Positions 29,888 through 41,600 of a stretch of DNA of 64,000 nucleotides are shown piece after piece (within the stretch, counting starts at the first letter, position 1; every line of letters begins with the position of its first letter). Below the pieces are notes generated by a model. That model made no database searches, was not told the DNA's origin, and saw only the letters and a program-made list of their open reading frames with translations. The position numbers and the translations under genes were made by a program. Origin of the DNA: Lepidurus packardi (Eukaryota; Arthropoda; Branchiopoda; Notostraca; Triopsidae); assembly GCA_023053545.1 (NCBI GenBank), contig JAKZAN010000006.1:1989001-2053000 (forward strand), read 5' to 3'.

Positions 29888-32800
29888 AATAAATCAATCG
29901 AGTACACCCTACCACATGACAAAGTTGTTTTGTTTAATAATACGTGTGACGGCCGCAAATTGATCAATGAAACTTCCAATAGACAAGTTGGCGCCACCTT
30001 ACAGACACTGATTATTCACTGAATGTTGAATCGTTCAGCGTTTGTGAAGGCATTCTGAAATGGCACAGGGAAAGGCATGTTTTGGTATGGGGGAAAAGGC
30101 ACGGGCTCAAGAGAGAGGGAAGAAGGCATTCTGAAAACGTACTGTACGGCGGCAAAGCCCGTCTAGCCACTTTGCAGACATAGTTTACGCATTGAATGTT
30201 GGATGGTTAAGTTTCTGTAACCATCCCCTGTGTAAGCTGGCAACTTTGTTAATTTAATTAGCTGTAAAATAAATTATCTTATTGTTTTTGATCAAAGGTA
30301 GGGTCAGTAGTAAATTATTTTCGAAGACTGTTTATTCTCTGGAAGCGGAACCGTGCTTATTTTGTTGCATTGCACCAACCTTTCACGCACACAAAAGTGG
30401 ACGCTCTTTAAACAAGATGCATTCCAAATAGTACCAAGTTCTTACTACCGTAAAGTGGCGCCTGTTGAGGCATCTTGCGGTCATTGAGCGACACACAAAA
30501 TAAACATTTCTCCTGAACACGGGAAGTGAGCAGTTATGAAAACGATTACTTCATTTCAAGTGCTAACAGATGTATTTAGTGCCCTGTCACACCTTTAGCG
30601 ACAAAATGAGGTAAAGCTTTTAACGGTATCTCGTATTATAATTAATTACGCGTAAGATTAAATACATCGATTGGATTATAGTTAGGTTGAACTCGTTTGG
30701 TATTTTTTCTTTGAGAGGTCTCAAATATAGTCAGGAACGAAAAAGGCTAGCCAGATCAGCTGTTATTTCTAGAAGTCGGTGACGAGTGGTTTTGTAGGCC
30801 ACGTTTTAGACTCTTGAGGCTATATATGGAATACAAAGGCTTTGCTTGCCTCTTGTCCGCAATGTGCATTTGCATGGGCAAAGCCTCATTTGCATTCTTG
30901 AATGATCTCTACTATACCTATAAAAAGAAGGAAAAAAACACGTCTCTCAAAGTGTCTAGTTCAGAGTTTCGCTTCTCTACCCCACCCTCTTATTGTCTAA
31001 TCTTTTTTTTTTTATTTACGTTTATTTTTATTATTTTGGACAGTAGCTTATGCCTTTTGTGGAAATTAGAGCAAGTCTGGCGTAGACAGGGAATAATTTA
31101 CACTACCTAGGTAAATTATGGATAACAAGGGCGTGAAAAACTTGGTGTAAAAAGGAGAAGAAATCACCAATTGCCTAAATCTCTCCAGTGGGGGTATCTC
31201 AATTAAAACGTGCTCGTAAACATATCAAATGCTGACCAAATCCGAACACGTGTCGAGCTTTCAATGCCCTTGGATCTTTTTGCAATTAAATTGCCTTCTT
31301 ACCATTAAAAAAAAGTCCCAATCATGCTGGAGTTTCAGATTTCATCACTTCTCCCGATAACGTCGGTTTTCGGTAGGTAATCACTGTCAAATCAAGGTGG
31401 TGTTATTACCTCGTTATCAGGCTCGAGTTGAGTCACAACACAACCTGCTGCAGATTGTTAGATAGTGCTTAATCCGTACACTTGCATAGGTCCCTTGGCT
31501 TCCTGGCCGCGTGCCTGCTTTTAAAAAAATATCTTCATGGAATAACAGGCAAGTTGCCATAGAAGTTGCAACTCACCCTTTCATATTTATATCGTAAATT
31601 AAAAGAGCCTCTTGGCTCAGCATCTAATCGTTTCTTAGGAACCCTTCCTTATTAAAGCTTAGGGAGTCTACCTGGTGCACATAATCGCACATCCTAAAAT
31701 GAGCCACTTTCTCTCGTTAAAATTCAAAATTCCAAAACTTCACTATCTGAAGGGCCATGTTCAACATTTTTCTTGTCTGCTTAGTGTTTCGTAAAAAAAC
31801 GAAAGGTAAAAATTTCGTAAAAATTGTAGATTCCTACGGATGAAAATATGTTGTCGGCTTTTGGGGTCTACTTGTTCACAGAAAAAGAAAGACAAAATAA
31901 ACGTTTTAGAAGAATGAGCGGCAGATGTTAGTAAATAAGTCTCTCCGTGTATTTGCTCGGCTGTAGTGCACGAGCCAAGACTAGGGCACCCCCTGAAGAA
32001 AATAATGAGGGAAAGAGATTAAGGCTATCTTAAAGCAACCGCAGTTGGTAGGTCAATGCGGGACTCCCGCAATGCAAGCCTTTGACTTTGACATTCCCGC
32101 AGCATATGGAATTAACTTGGCACGGGAAGCAGTAAAGCGAAGCGCGGCTGTTCTCGTGGGCTGTTCGTTGTGAGGTCAGCTTTAGTCGAATTGGAAGCCC
32201 TGACGAGTGGAGTGCAGTGGTTAGCAACGTTGTTTAGAGGTAGGGAAGAGAGAGTTTTCTGATCATGACAAATGTAGGCAAGTCAATGCTGCCAACCGTG
32301 TGTGTTAATGTAGTCACCCTCTTTGACCAGTGTGTTAGGAAGTAACGACGTCATTCACCGTGTTTCTGCATTCGACTATCGTTCTTCCCAAGTTTTAGGG
32401 TTCATTTACGGTTTTAGTGTCGGTTTTATCAAACATTACCATGTTCGTAAGCAGCGTTAAAGTAAATCACGTTTCCAGCTTTCTTGCTGCTACGTGCGTC
32501 CCAGCAAGCTAATCATCGAGCGGATCTTGTATGACAACCGCGTTTCCCCTCTCTTGTCGCGTTTCCCCCCTCCCTTTCCTTGTCTAAAGGAAAACACATT
32601 GAGAACGAAAAAGATAGAAAAGGCTTGGGGACTTGGACACAATTATGTGGAACTCGGACGCCTAGCTTGGGGAAAAGTCAGTGATATTTTTCATGTGTCA
32701 GTCCGAAACCACGGGAGGCGGGACCGTTTAAGTCAGTCATATTTGTTTGAATTTGGTTTATCAAGATTTGGGAAATACGCGTTGTGGACGTTTACGTTGA

Positions 32801-35677
32801 GGCGCTTTTCTTTTTCACTTCGTCATTGGATTTGATAGAGTGAAAAGACTTGTAGAAAACCCAACCCCAACATCACTCGACACATTTTATAGGTCAAGGT
32901 GCCCGTGCCCGTGTTGTTTAATGCTGTGAAAGAGTGTGACTGAATCTTGCTGCGGGTTTGGGGTTTGCTACTCTTTTATTTGATCTACTTGGACAAAAAG
33001 AAGTAACCTTGTGTGGAACCCATAGTGCTAATAGCCAACCGAAACTATCAGGTGAACAATTTGGTGACGACAGGTAAAATAATTGATTTCTCTTATTGGT
33101 TTTGAAGCCGCATTTCATTGTTCACTAAAAACTTGTAGTGCAAGTATCAAGCATGCTGCTTATTGATAACTTTGCAGCTTGTGGGGACCCAGAAAACCGA
33201 GCAAAACCGTCAATCTTTTGTAAAGCCCAGTGTAAAGCTGCCATTGGTCATCTTGACCTCGGCATTCGAGTCAAATGGCCTTTTGCCCCCAAACTCCTTG
33301 GGTACAATCCCCTTCATTATGCTCGCTTTAGCCAAGCTTAGGAAAGTAGCCGAGGCCGAACCTGGCGACAACTTCAAAAACAACATTTAAAAACTAATAG
33401 GACCCTAACTTCTTTTTTATGTGGGATGGGTTATTACTTAGTATGGTCTTGAAAAGGCTGCCAGCTCGCCCACAAAAAATGGGCCCAAATATTTTAATGA
33501 TGAATAAATAAAACCCGCATTCTAGTGCGCCATCAATAATTGGTTATAACGAAAGGTTTTCGTAGGCATACATGGAAGGTAGACTCAAAATGTCCATCGT
33601 ATGACCATTTATACACCAACGGTCAAAACACTACGAAAGCCCAACAACTGCAAAGGATAACTTTGGCAATCCCGACAGGTACAAGTGAGCTGGATGGATG
33701 CCTTAGACAGTTTGACAGCTTAAAAGGAACAACTTATAAATAATAACAGTATACTCTGTGCACGCTGGGTAAAATGCCTGGGGTAGTGGATTGAATTTCT
33801 GGTGCCTCTTTTTGTTTACTTTCACGGAAGATACGCTAGAATTTCATGTAAGAAACCATTTGATTTTTTTTTGGCCCCAAAGAATGTTAAGTTACATAGA
33901 ATTGTCGCTTCTTTGCCAGAAAAGTTAGAATTGATCCAACTGCTTAAAGAGTTTTTAGAAAGACTTGCCGCTGGTACTTTGGCGTTTCTTCAAATTGCCA
34001 ATATCCACCTTTTTCAAGTTGGCTGGCGTGGAAAGAAAGTGGCCGCATGTTCAAGCGTTAGCTTTATGTGCAAGCAAACACCGGAGGTTTGCGTGACTTG
34101 GGGAGTGGTCCTTATTTGATGTCTGCATGCTAGGATGCAATTAGTATCCTATTACCCTGAAAACCACCCTTCGTAAAAGCTTCGAGGGTTTCGATCCAAA
34201 AGGCGATTGGGGTCGCATGTGCTAAAAAAGCTCAGGCTTTTCTTGTCAACTACTTTCCTTACATACTAGAAGCAGGCCAGGTCTGTTTGAAGTCCAGGTT
34301 TTCTAGATTGTCAAAAATATCATGTTTGTTTCTGATCGGTAAGAGATGCTACGTTGTCTATTTACCATTGTATCGTAATTGTAATTGATACTCTTTATCG
34401 ATGTAGTCACTTTTCCCACTGATGACTTGTAAGTGCGTAGAAATGTTATTGAGAATATATTTACGCAAGCTCGGCGGTCTTCGGATAAGTCTGTACCTAT
34501 AATTATAGTTGGTCTTTGCATGCACGATGGAACTCACGAAGTCGATAACTCGTTGCCGAACGCGAACCTGCATGCTCTAAACAGGCATGCATGCACGAGC
34601 TATGCAATCAAGAGGGATGGAAGTTAAAAAAAAATCTCGTTCGTTTTTTTTTTCCTTTAGTGTTCACTTTGTGGGAAACAGATAAGACCCTTAATTAGAA
34701 CCTTGTACTGGCTTCATAACTTGGCGCGTAAATTGGGTCCTTGAAAGAATTGTTAATTGGTGCTGGACGAAAACTGTGAAAAAAATCTTGGTTTTTACCT
34801 ACTTTCTTCCGCCCACTAGAAAATGTTACTGTTTTAATAATGATTTTTGGGGGCAACCGACTATGAGGTCATCTGGGGTCTACTTGTGGGCCTATTAGCA
34901 TGTATTGATCTAGGAGATTGAACGGGATCACGTAGCGCATATACAGTACTTTTGTTATGGAGCACAGGTGCTGCCAAGAGAGCCCCAGATCTATAGCGAA
35001 TGGCTTTAAACCAGCATATGACATTTATAGCGGGTTTTTTTCGTGCTTGACTTATGTAATTATTCCAGTTTGTTGCGTCTGGTGCATACGTGTTGCAATT
35101 TTCCGTTTTTTCTAGGTAGGATTCAGGTTATCAATTCCAGAACTTAATCCATTGAACAGCAGAGAGATTGAATAATTCCGGCTGGGTTTCTCGGTTAAAT
35201 CCACCAGCGAAATTTGCACCGGGATTAGTCATAGTAATCTTAGCGGTATTATGATGCCATCCAGGAAAATTGAGCCTCGGGTTTTTCTTTCGGACGTGTT
35301 TGTCATAAGGAATTTTGGGGGAAATTTGAGTGCGTAAAACGGGCAGCTTTCCAAAATATTCTGGCATTCTCGGTTTTTATTCACGTTTAATTGATCTAAG
35401 CTTAAAGTATAAAGTCTGAACAATCGTTTCTTTAGCAGCTTTCTCTGGTTTAGGTAGTGTTCATTTACTACTCAAATGTTGGGTCCTTTCATTCATCTGT
35501 GTTCAAGAAAACTTTCGATTAGCTTTAAGGCAACTAGGAACGTTGTGTAGTCGATAAATTGCATGTCATGGGCACTAGTCGCTGGCACATTGATTATCCC
35601 TCATTGTTTTCATTTCTTCCAATGGTAGGTGTGCCCAGGGCAGCAAACTGGCAGGCTCTGCACCCCCGTTAGTCCGC
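29888..35677. other. Gene-poor region, 5.8 kb
   Basis: Contains the MTFP1 promoter at its left and the PDE 5' leader at its right. I recognise no gene. A weak duplication pairs about 29,990-30,050 with 30,165-30,225 (shared CAGACA..TGAATGTTG..GTT). Two stretches look more gene-like than the rest: an open frame at 32494-32835 and one at 33163-33390 with a poly(A) signal. An acceptor-like ATGGTAG near 35627 suggests that PDE has an upstream untranslated exon in this stretch. Confidence 0.45.
33163..33390 (+). CDS. Unrecognised ORF resembling a terminal exon
   Basis: A GC-richer island with an open frame running to a stop at 33388-33390. Its translation has two hydrophobic stretches (KLPLVILTSAFESNG, TIPFIMLALAKL). 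An acceptor-like TTTGCAG at about 33178 and AATAAA signals at 33503 and 33507 would fit the last exon of a plus-strand gene. The reverse strand and a second plus frame are open as well, and I found no upstream partner exon. No family recognised. Confidence 0.2.
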   Translation: MITLQLVGTQKTEQNRQSFVKPSVKLPLVILTSAFESNGLLPPNSLGTIPFIMLALAKLRKVAEAEPGDNFKNNI

Positions 35678-38600
35678 ATGGACGCCGAAGACAGTGACGG
35701 CGATGCACCGTCGCCACCCGTTCTATGGAAGTCGCGAAGGATCGGCATCGCAGGTACATATTTTTTTTTATATATCGGATTCGTTGCTTCCCGCCTTGTC
35801 AATCTACCTTTCGTGTATGCAGTGCGCACTCGTATTTGACACCAACTTACAAGACGCTGTAGTGCTCCCACAATACCACATGGTAATGGCACGGTGGTAT
35901 TTGCGTGTTGGTATAGTACACGCATCTGTAACCCCCCTACAAGAAGGAGCGTCTTTATATATTGGACTTGTAAAACAAATATGGCTCATAGACTACAAGT
36001 GAAAGCATTGAGGAACTCAAACCGTGTAGATATATTAAATATTGGAACTAACGTCGGTTTCAGTTGCGTTTCTAGAAACTGTATTGAGCCATTGTATTGA
36101 CCGCAACGTTGGTAAACAACGAAAGTAGGGTTATTATTTGCCATCAGATGGCGTTCACGTGCGCATAGTCCCATGCTAAGAAACTATGGGGTAGCCTGCG
36201 GGTGTTTCGTCTATTCGGCTTGATTGCATGCAATATTGACCCGTGATCCCCGTGTAGTTTGCTTAGCTACGCTAATCAATACCCTTTTATACCTGATCTA
36301 AGCTGGTTTTTATTAGAAACCCTATTTAGTTGGTATATATTATTATTGTTATCCTTTACTTTGGCACGTAGTCCATCATAAGAGGAGTTCTCTACGAGTC
36401 TGGCGCAAGGCTTGTTCCAGGGGCTGTAGATGAGAAAGCAGACGTCCAGAGTTTCCCGAAAATAAATATTTATCAGATGACGTCATTCTGAGTTGATTTT
36501 TCAGTTAATCCTTAGTCTGCTTGTTCTCCACATTCTCTGAAAAGGAAGGGAATCACTAATACTCTCTTAATCAAATGGCAGTTTATGAAACGAAAAAGGT
36601 TTCCAAGTTTTACCTAGTTTGATATTCGCTTTAGAGTTTATAAGTGATGTATGAATTCGATTAGCTTGCTTCCGCTGATTGATAACTGACAAAAACCTCG
36701 AACTAGTCCCTTTAATCCATCATAATCATCTGGGACTGAAAAAAGCGGTGTGCGGGTAGCGCGACAATGCCATATAAATGTTAATCAAGCTTTAGCGATC
36801 CACAGACAAGGAAAGGTTTTCTACCCTTTGGCAAGATTTATGTATGGTGGTATAGTTTCGATCATAGTGTGGCCCTCATGTATTTTTTCCTTTCAATTGA
36901 ATATGAATCCGGGTAGACGTATTTGGTTTCAAAACCCGGCTAGGATTTATTTAGATATAACGTATTCACTCCTTCTAATGCCTTAAAATTTTCGGCTCTT
37001 GGGTTTGAGGAGTGATGCACTTGAATGGCGCTGGTGTATTGGCTCAAAACTTTTTAACTAGCACCTTGCACTTGAGACGTCTATTGATCAGTTTGGCTCC
37101 CCTATGTATTTGTGTAACGCAAGCACAAGTTCTTCGAAGGCAAAAACCAGTCCAAGTCACTTAGTCATCCATTTCTCCGGAATCGTCCTTTTTTTAGTGC
37201 TGCTGGCAGTTGAAGAAAAAAAAAACATTTAATTAGAGAGACGAGATTACATGTTTGACTCCATCCAACATTGGCCAGAGAATGAAATGAATTAAGCATA
37301 TTCAGTGCAAGACTTCCTGTTCACTCCTGTGTAATACTCCCCGTATTCCACGCTTTGCCTTTCTTTTCGGGCTCCCTTTTTCCTACGCTGAACTTTTGAT
37401 AGAGATGGGGGTTCAAGTTCAAGTGAATGTGCCAGCGATTTTTTAATGCACATTAGAGCTAAAAAAATAAAATAAATAAAACAAGGTTGTCGTTACGGAC
37501 GTTCTTTGGCTCCGGAACATACATAGCTGATGACGTAGCGTCGTACTGTCCCGGGAAGCGTGAAATAAGCCCGTCCAGTCACGACGGTCCGCGAGTTACT
37601 CAGTCAAACCAGTCCCGTTTCTCCTTTCGTCTGGGCCGCTGCTCCTACGGACGAAGAACGTAAACTTTTTTTTTAAGGCTCTGTGGCATTGCACGTATGA
37701 CTAGTGCTGTCCATTTAAGCCAGCGAAATCTACATTACAAATTTCATTGACGGGTTACTGAGTTTGTAGAGTAAACACAAGTTAATTTTGTTGCAATCTT
37801 AAAACAAAAATTATGCGGTCCCCGTGCGTCTTTCGTGTTTAATGCAATTTATTGGGCTAATTTCAAGAAAAAGTTACTGCGAGTTACAAAAACTGGTTTA
37901 ACTGGTTGTGGGCAAGACACAGACACAAAATTATCCTCTTCGATTTCGTGTGGGGTTCTGCTAAAGCCAGTGTTTGCGGTACAAGACTGCCGGCGTATGA
38001 ATTCAAGTGAAATTACATAATTACCACTATAGATTGTATCTATAGTACTCGTAACCCTGTTGATACATACGGGCTTACGCCAGCTTCCTTACAGGCCCGG
38101 TCTGGCAAAGTATAGTTCCCCTCGCGATCTTGCGTAGACATCACGACCCGAGATCGGTATTCCACAAGTTTTTTTGACTAAGAAAGCAGTTGGTACGTCG
38201 ACTCGATTCCACTTGCATCGTGTCAGAGATCCAGTGTGGAAAGAAAAGTGACTTGGTGCTGTAGGCAGGTTTACTAGTAACGAAAAGTAGTATTTGTTGT
38301 GGTATGTGGTGTAGACACTTTCACGCGCAATTACGTTCACGTTCTTAGAGCAATTCCTTGTTCGTTCTGTTCCCCGTAAAGCCAGCGGTCTTTAGTATCG
38401 CCCCGAAAAGGACTCGGTGCAGGAGACACATGTTCCGTTGTCGGTTCGTAGGCGCAGTCTTTTCTATTAAAGTGTTTTCTTTGACGGTAGAGAGGAAATG
38501 GACTAGTGAAGAGAAACTGAAAGGCTCGTGTGACAGCCTTCGCAGCAGCTGTATCATTAGGCTTGTTATGATCTGTTTCCAAGGTAAAATCTTATGCTTT

Positions 38601-41600
38601 CTTTGAAGATGATTTGTGCTACGTTCTGGAAATGTGTAAGGAGTGTGCAGCTTAAGCACAGGTTATTGCTACCTAACTAATCATGAGCGCGTAGAACAAC
38701 CCTGGAACTAGCCCATTTGAACCACACACAAATGGCCTCGATGCAGTGCGAGTGCGAATGGATACCGCGACGAGTGTCGTGACTAAAAGCCAGTTAGGCC
38801 ATGGGACAAACCATGTGCTATTTTGGCACCAAAGAACGTACGTATTCTTAGCCTCTTGTGTTCGTTTCCTTTCGTGTGCTTTGACATTGAAAGCTCGGGG
38901 GAGCTCAAGTTTGCTCCTTTTCTCTTGAATTTAACCCTGATGTGTTCTCCATAACACCGATTATTGGCTTACCCTATGGAAAGCCTACCAGGCTTCTCTT
39001 TGTTGGTTATAGGACTATGCCTAAGTGCAAGTGTGGGCGAAAAAAGGAAAGAAAAAGTTTATAAACCGTATCAGTAGGTGTCGGTCCCCGTTCCGTTCCT
39101 AATATCATCCAGCTCAGCCGAAACCGTCGACTTTGCTGTGCAAAGGAAACAAGGACAAAATCAATAGCCAGCTCCTTTCCACGCTCTGTATTCCTCCTTC
39201 TCACAGGGGAATTTGCGTCTTGTTTGGCATACATAAGGAGAAAAGAAATAAGCAAAGATGCAATTGGACTAAATTGTCCTTATCTAGCCTTCTATTGGAA
39301 ACCCCTCGAGTTTTACAAGCTGTAATGCAACATACTAAAAACACTTGGCTCCAACAGATAAGGGTCCATGCTTCGGACTAATCTAATCTGTCCTTATACG
39401 TGACAGTAATTCCTTTTAGTTAGGTTAAGTTGATCATGGGAGAGATTGTGACTGGAGATAAAAAAGCCTCATTTGTTAAACATGCATGCTAGCTCGCTGT
39501 TTATTTTCCTCGTAGTTGGACCCAAGTCAAGAAGAGCAAAAATTGCTGTAGGCCACAGGTTTCGGATATGAGATGAACAATAGCTGGTATAGACTGCATC
39601 TGCTGCGTTTCTTTCCGCTAGCTTAACAACATACCCTTGGTCAGTGGATGTTTTTTTTTTATTATTTTGTATTTTTCTCCCCAGGTAAATTGAGACAGAA
39701 AACTCTTTGGAGGTCGTCTTTAAGATATAATTGTATTGAAATGACAACTCAGGGGCGTAATGGGTTATTGACAAAAAGCCAACGCCTTTGCTCTTGTTTG
39801 GTTGGCTTTCACGAATGCTTATGCCTATGCGTACACAATGTAAACGGCTATATTACCGTTAGGGTCATTGAGTACTCAGATACTCATTGAGTACTCAGGA
39901 CAGTGTCAGATGATTGTTCTGTAAGCAGAAATCGTAAACAGTGGCATGTGTACAAGTTGATCAAAACAATTTCATTTTGGACTGCTGTGGGGAGTCTCGT
40001 TTATTTTTTTCTTCCGTATATTAAAATTTATCGAACATAGAGTTTTACCATGAAGCCGTGCGTAATTTCTGCTTGGTTTTTGTTTACGCAGTGCATTGCT
40101 GCTAACTCAAGTTTCGTTTCATTTTATCGTATTTTTTTTTAGTATGAGAGTTTCGTTCTCACGCTGTTGATACCCGTAAGTCTTGAGCGGGGTTTTTGTA
40201 GACGTTTTCCTTAACCTTCTTGCGATTATGAACCACAGCTTTGTGATAGTAGATTATAGCGAGTGCAGGATGGATAAACCAAAAAAATGCTTGATTTACT
40301 CAACCCTGCTTTGGCGGATGTTTACTTCCTCGTACCATTATCAAAGATGAATATCTTGGTAACGCGCATTAAGTTATAGTTGAAACAGGTTTGCGGGGCT
40401 CTAGTTCTGTGAAACTCAACCCAACCCATGGCTTGCTTCTGTTTGTGGGTTTGCGCATTCGGCATAAAGCAAGCCCCGTGTTTCACGCAGCATGTTAACT
40501 GTCGAGGCTATACAACAGCCTAACAGCCTACTGCAAGGTTATTGGGTACGCAGGTCTTTAATCTAAAGCAAGACTTTAGTTTACAGGCCTAAAGCAAGAA
40601 TGTTGTAGGTTCGATGGCCTGTAATGAGGTTGCTGGCGTAGACCTAATGAACTATACTGCAAAGAATCGAGCGGTTCAAGGCATAGGGACACGTTTTAGC
40701 ACATAAAGGCTCCCGGATAGCACTGACGTTTGTAATTGTTTTGCTTAAGAAAGTAAAAATATTACATATATATTGTTAATTACCGGCAGAGTTTTATGCT
40801 TGTTTTGCTTCTCAAGGTACGACTTGTCATCACAGTTTACTGTAGCAGCACAATATCCAATCGTCGATATTCCAGCCAGTCGTCAATATTCAGCACAAAA
40901 TCAAGTCGTCGAACTTTCGGAACAAGATTTCTCTAAAAACGGCTTGCGATACTTGTAAGCAATCTATTACAAAAACTTTATTTTGTTAGCAGCTAGTGTA
41001 CAACCAAAGTACAGATTTTTAGTTAATGCATTTCTCATAGTTGCAAACTTCATTTGCATATTGCTAATTTAGTACTCATTGAAAAAAAAAATTGCATTGG
41101 TTGTGCACTACCTGTTAGCAAACTCAACTTTACTGGCAAAGATTTTTTTCATGAAATGTAATGGTTTTCTCAAAAAGTTGTTCCGAAGTTCCCCATGCTA
41201 ACCGCCTATACCGTGCTAAGGTATACTAAGGGAGCCTTAATTATATGCTTAGACTGAAATGTTAGTCTCTCGTTGAAAAGGTGTTTAAAGATACGTGAGA
41301 AAAAGTTAAGGAAAACCTATCCTGAACCACAGAAACGTAATTTTTAAAATTCTTAAAATTCGGCAGTAAATAAGATCGTGCGGTTTTGCAAGGCCGATTC
41401 TACTCCTTTTCCAAGTTGTAATAGCGTCATGGGGTATTAACCACCATTGGCTCGGAAGGACTTGAAAAGCTCGCCAAGCGTATAAAGATCTCCCATTTTC
41501 AGTTTTAGAAAGTATTTTCTGACGAGCTGCCTCAAAGCTACCACCTTGCCCTCGATATTTGAAATTTGACGTAAACAGTGTAGGGCGATATGAAAGCTGT

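Noticed and set aside
29950-30230. Duplicated unit upstream of MTFP1
   Set aside because: Two stretches share short blocks, but similarity is only about 70% by eye over 60 bp, too weak to call a defined repeat.
32494-32835. 113-codon ORF as a gene
   Set aside because: No recognisable domain, atypical composition, no splice partners and no poly(A) signal in place. Likely chance or untranslated sequence.
33802-34119. 105-codon ORF as a gene
   Set aside because: A helical stretch in the middle looks protein-like, but there is no family match, no flanking splice signals that lead anywhere, and no supporting 3' signal.
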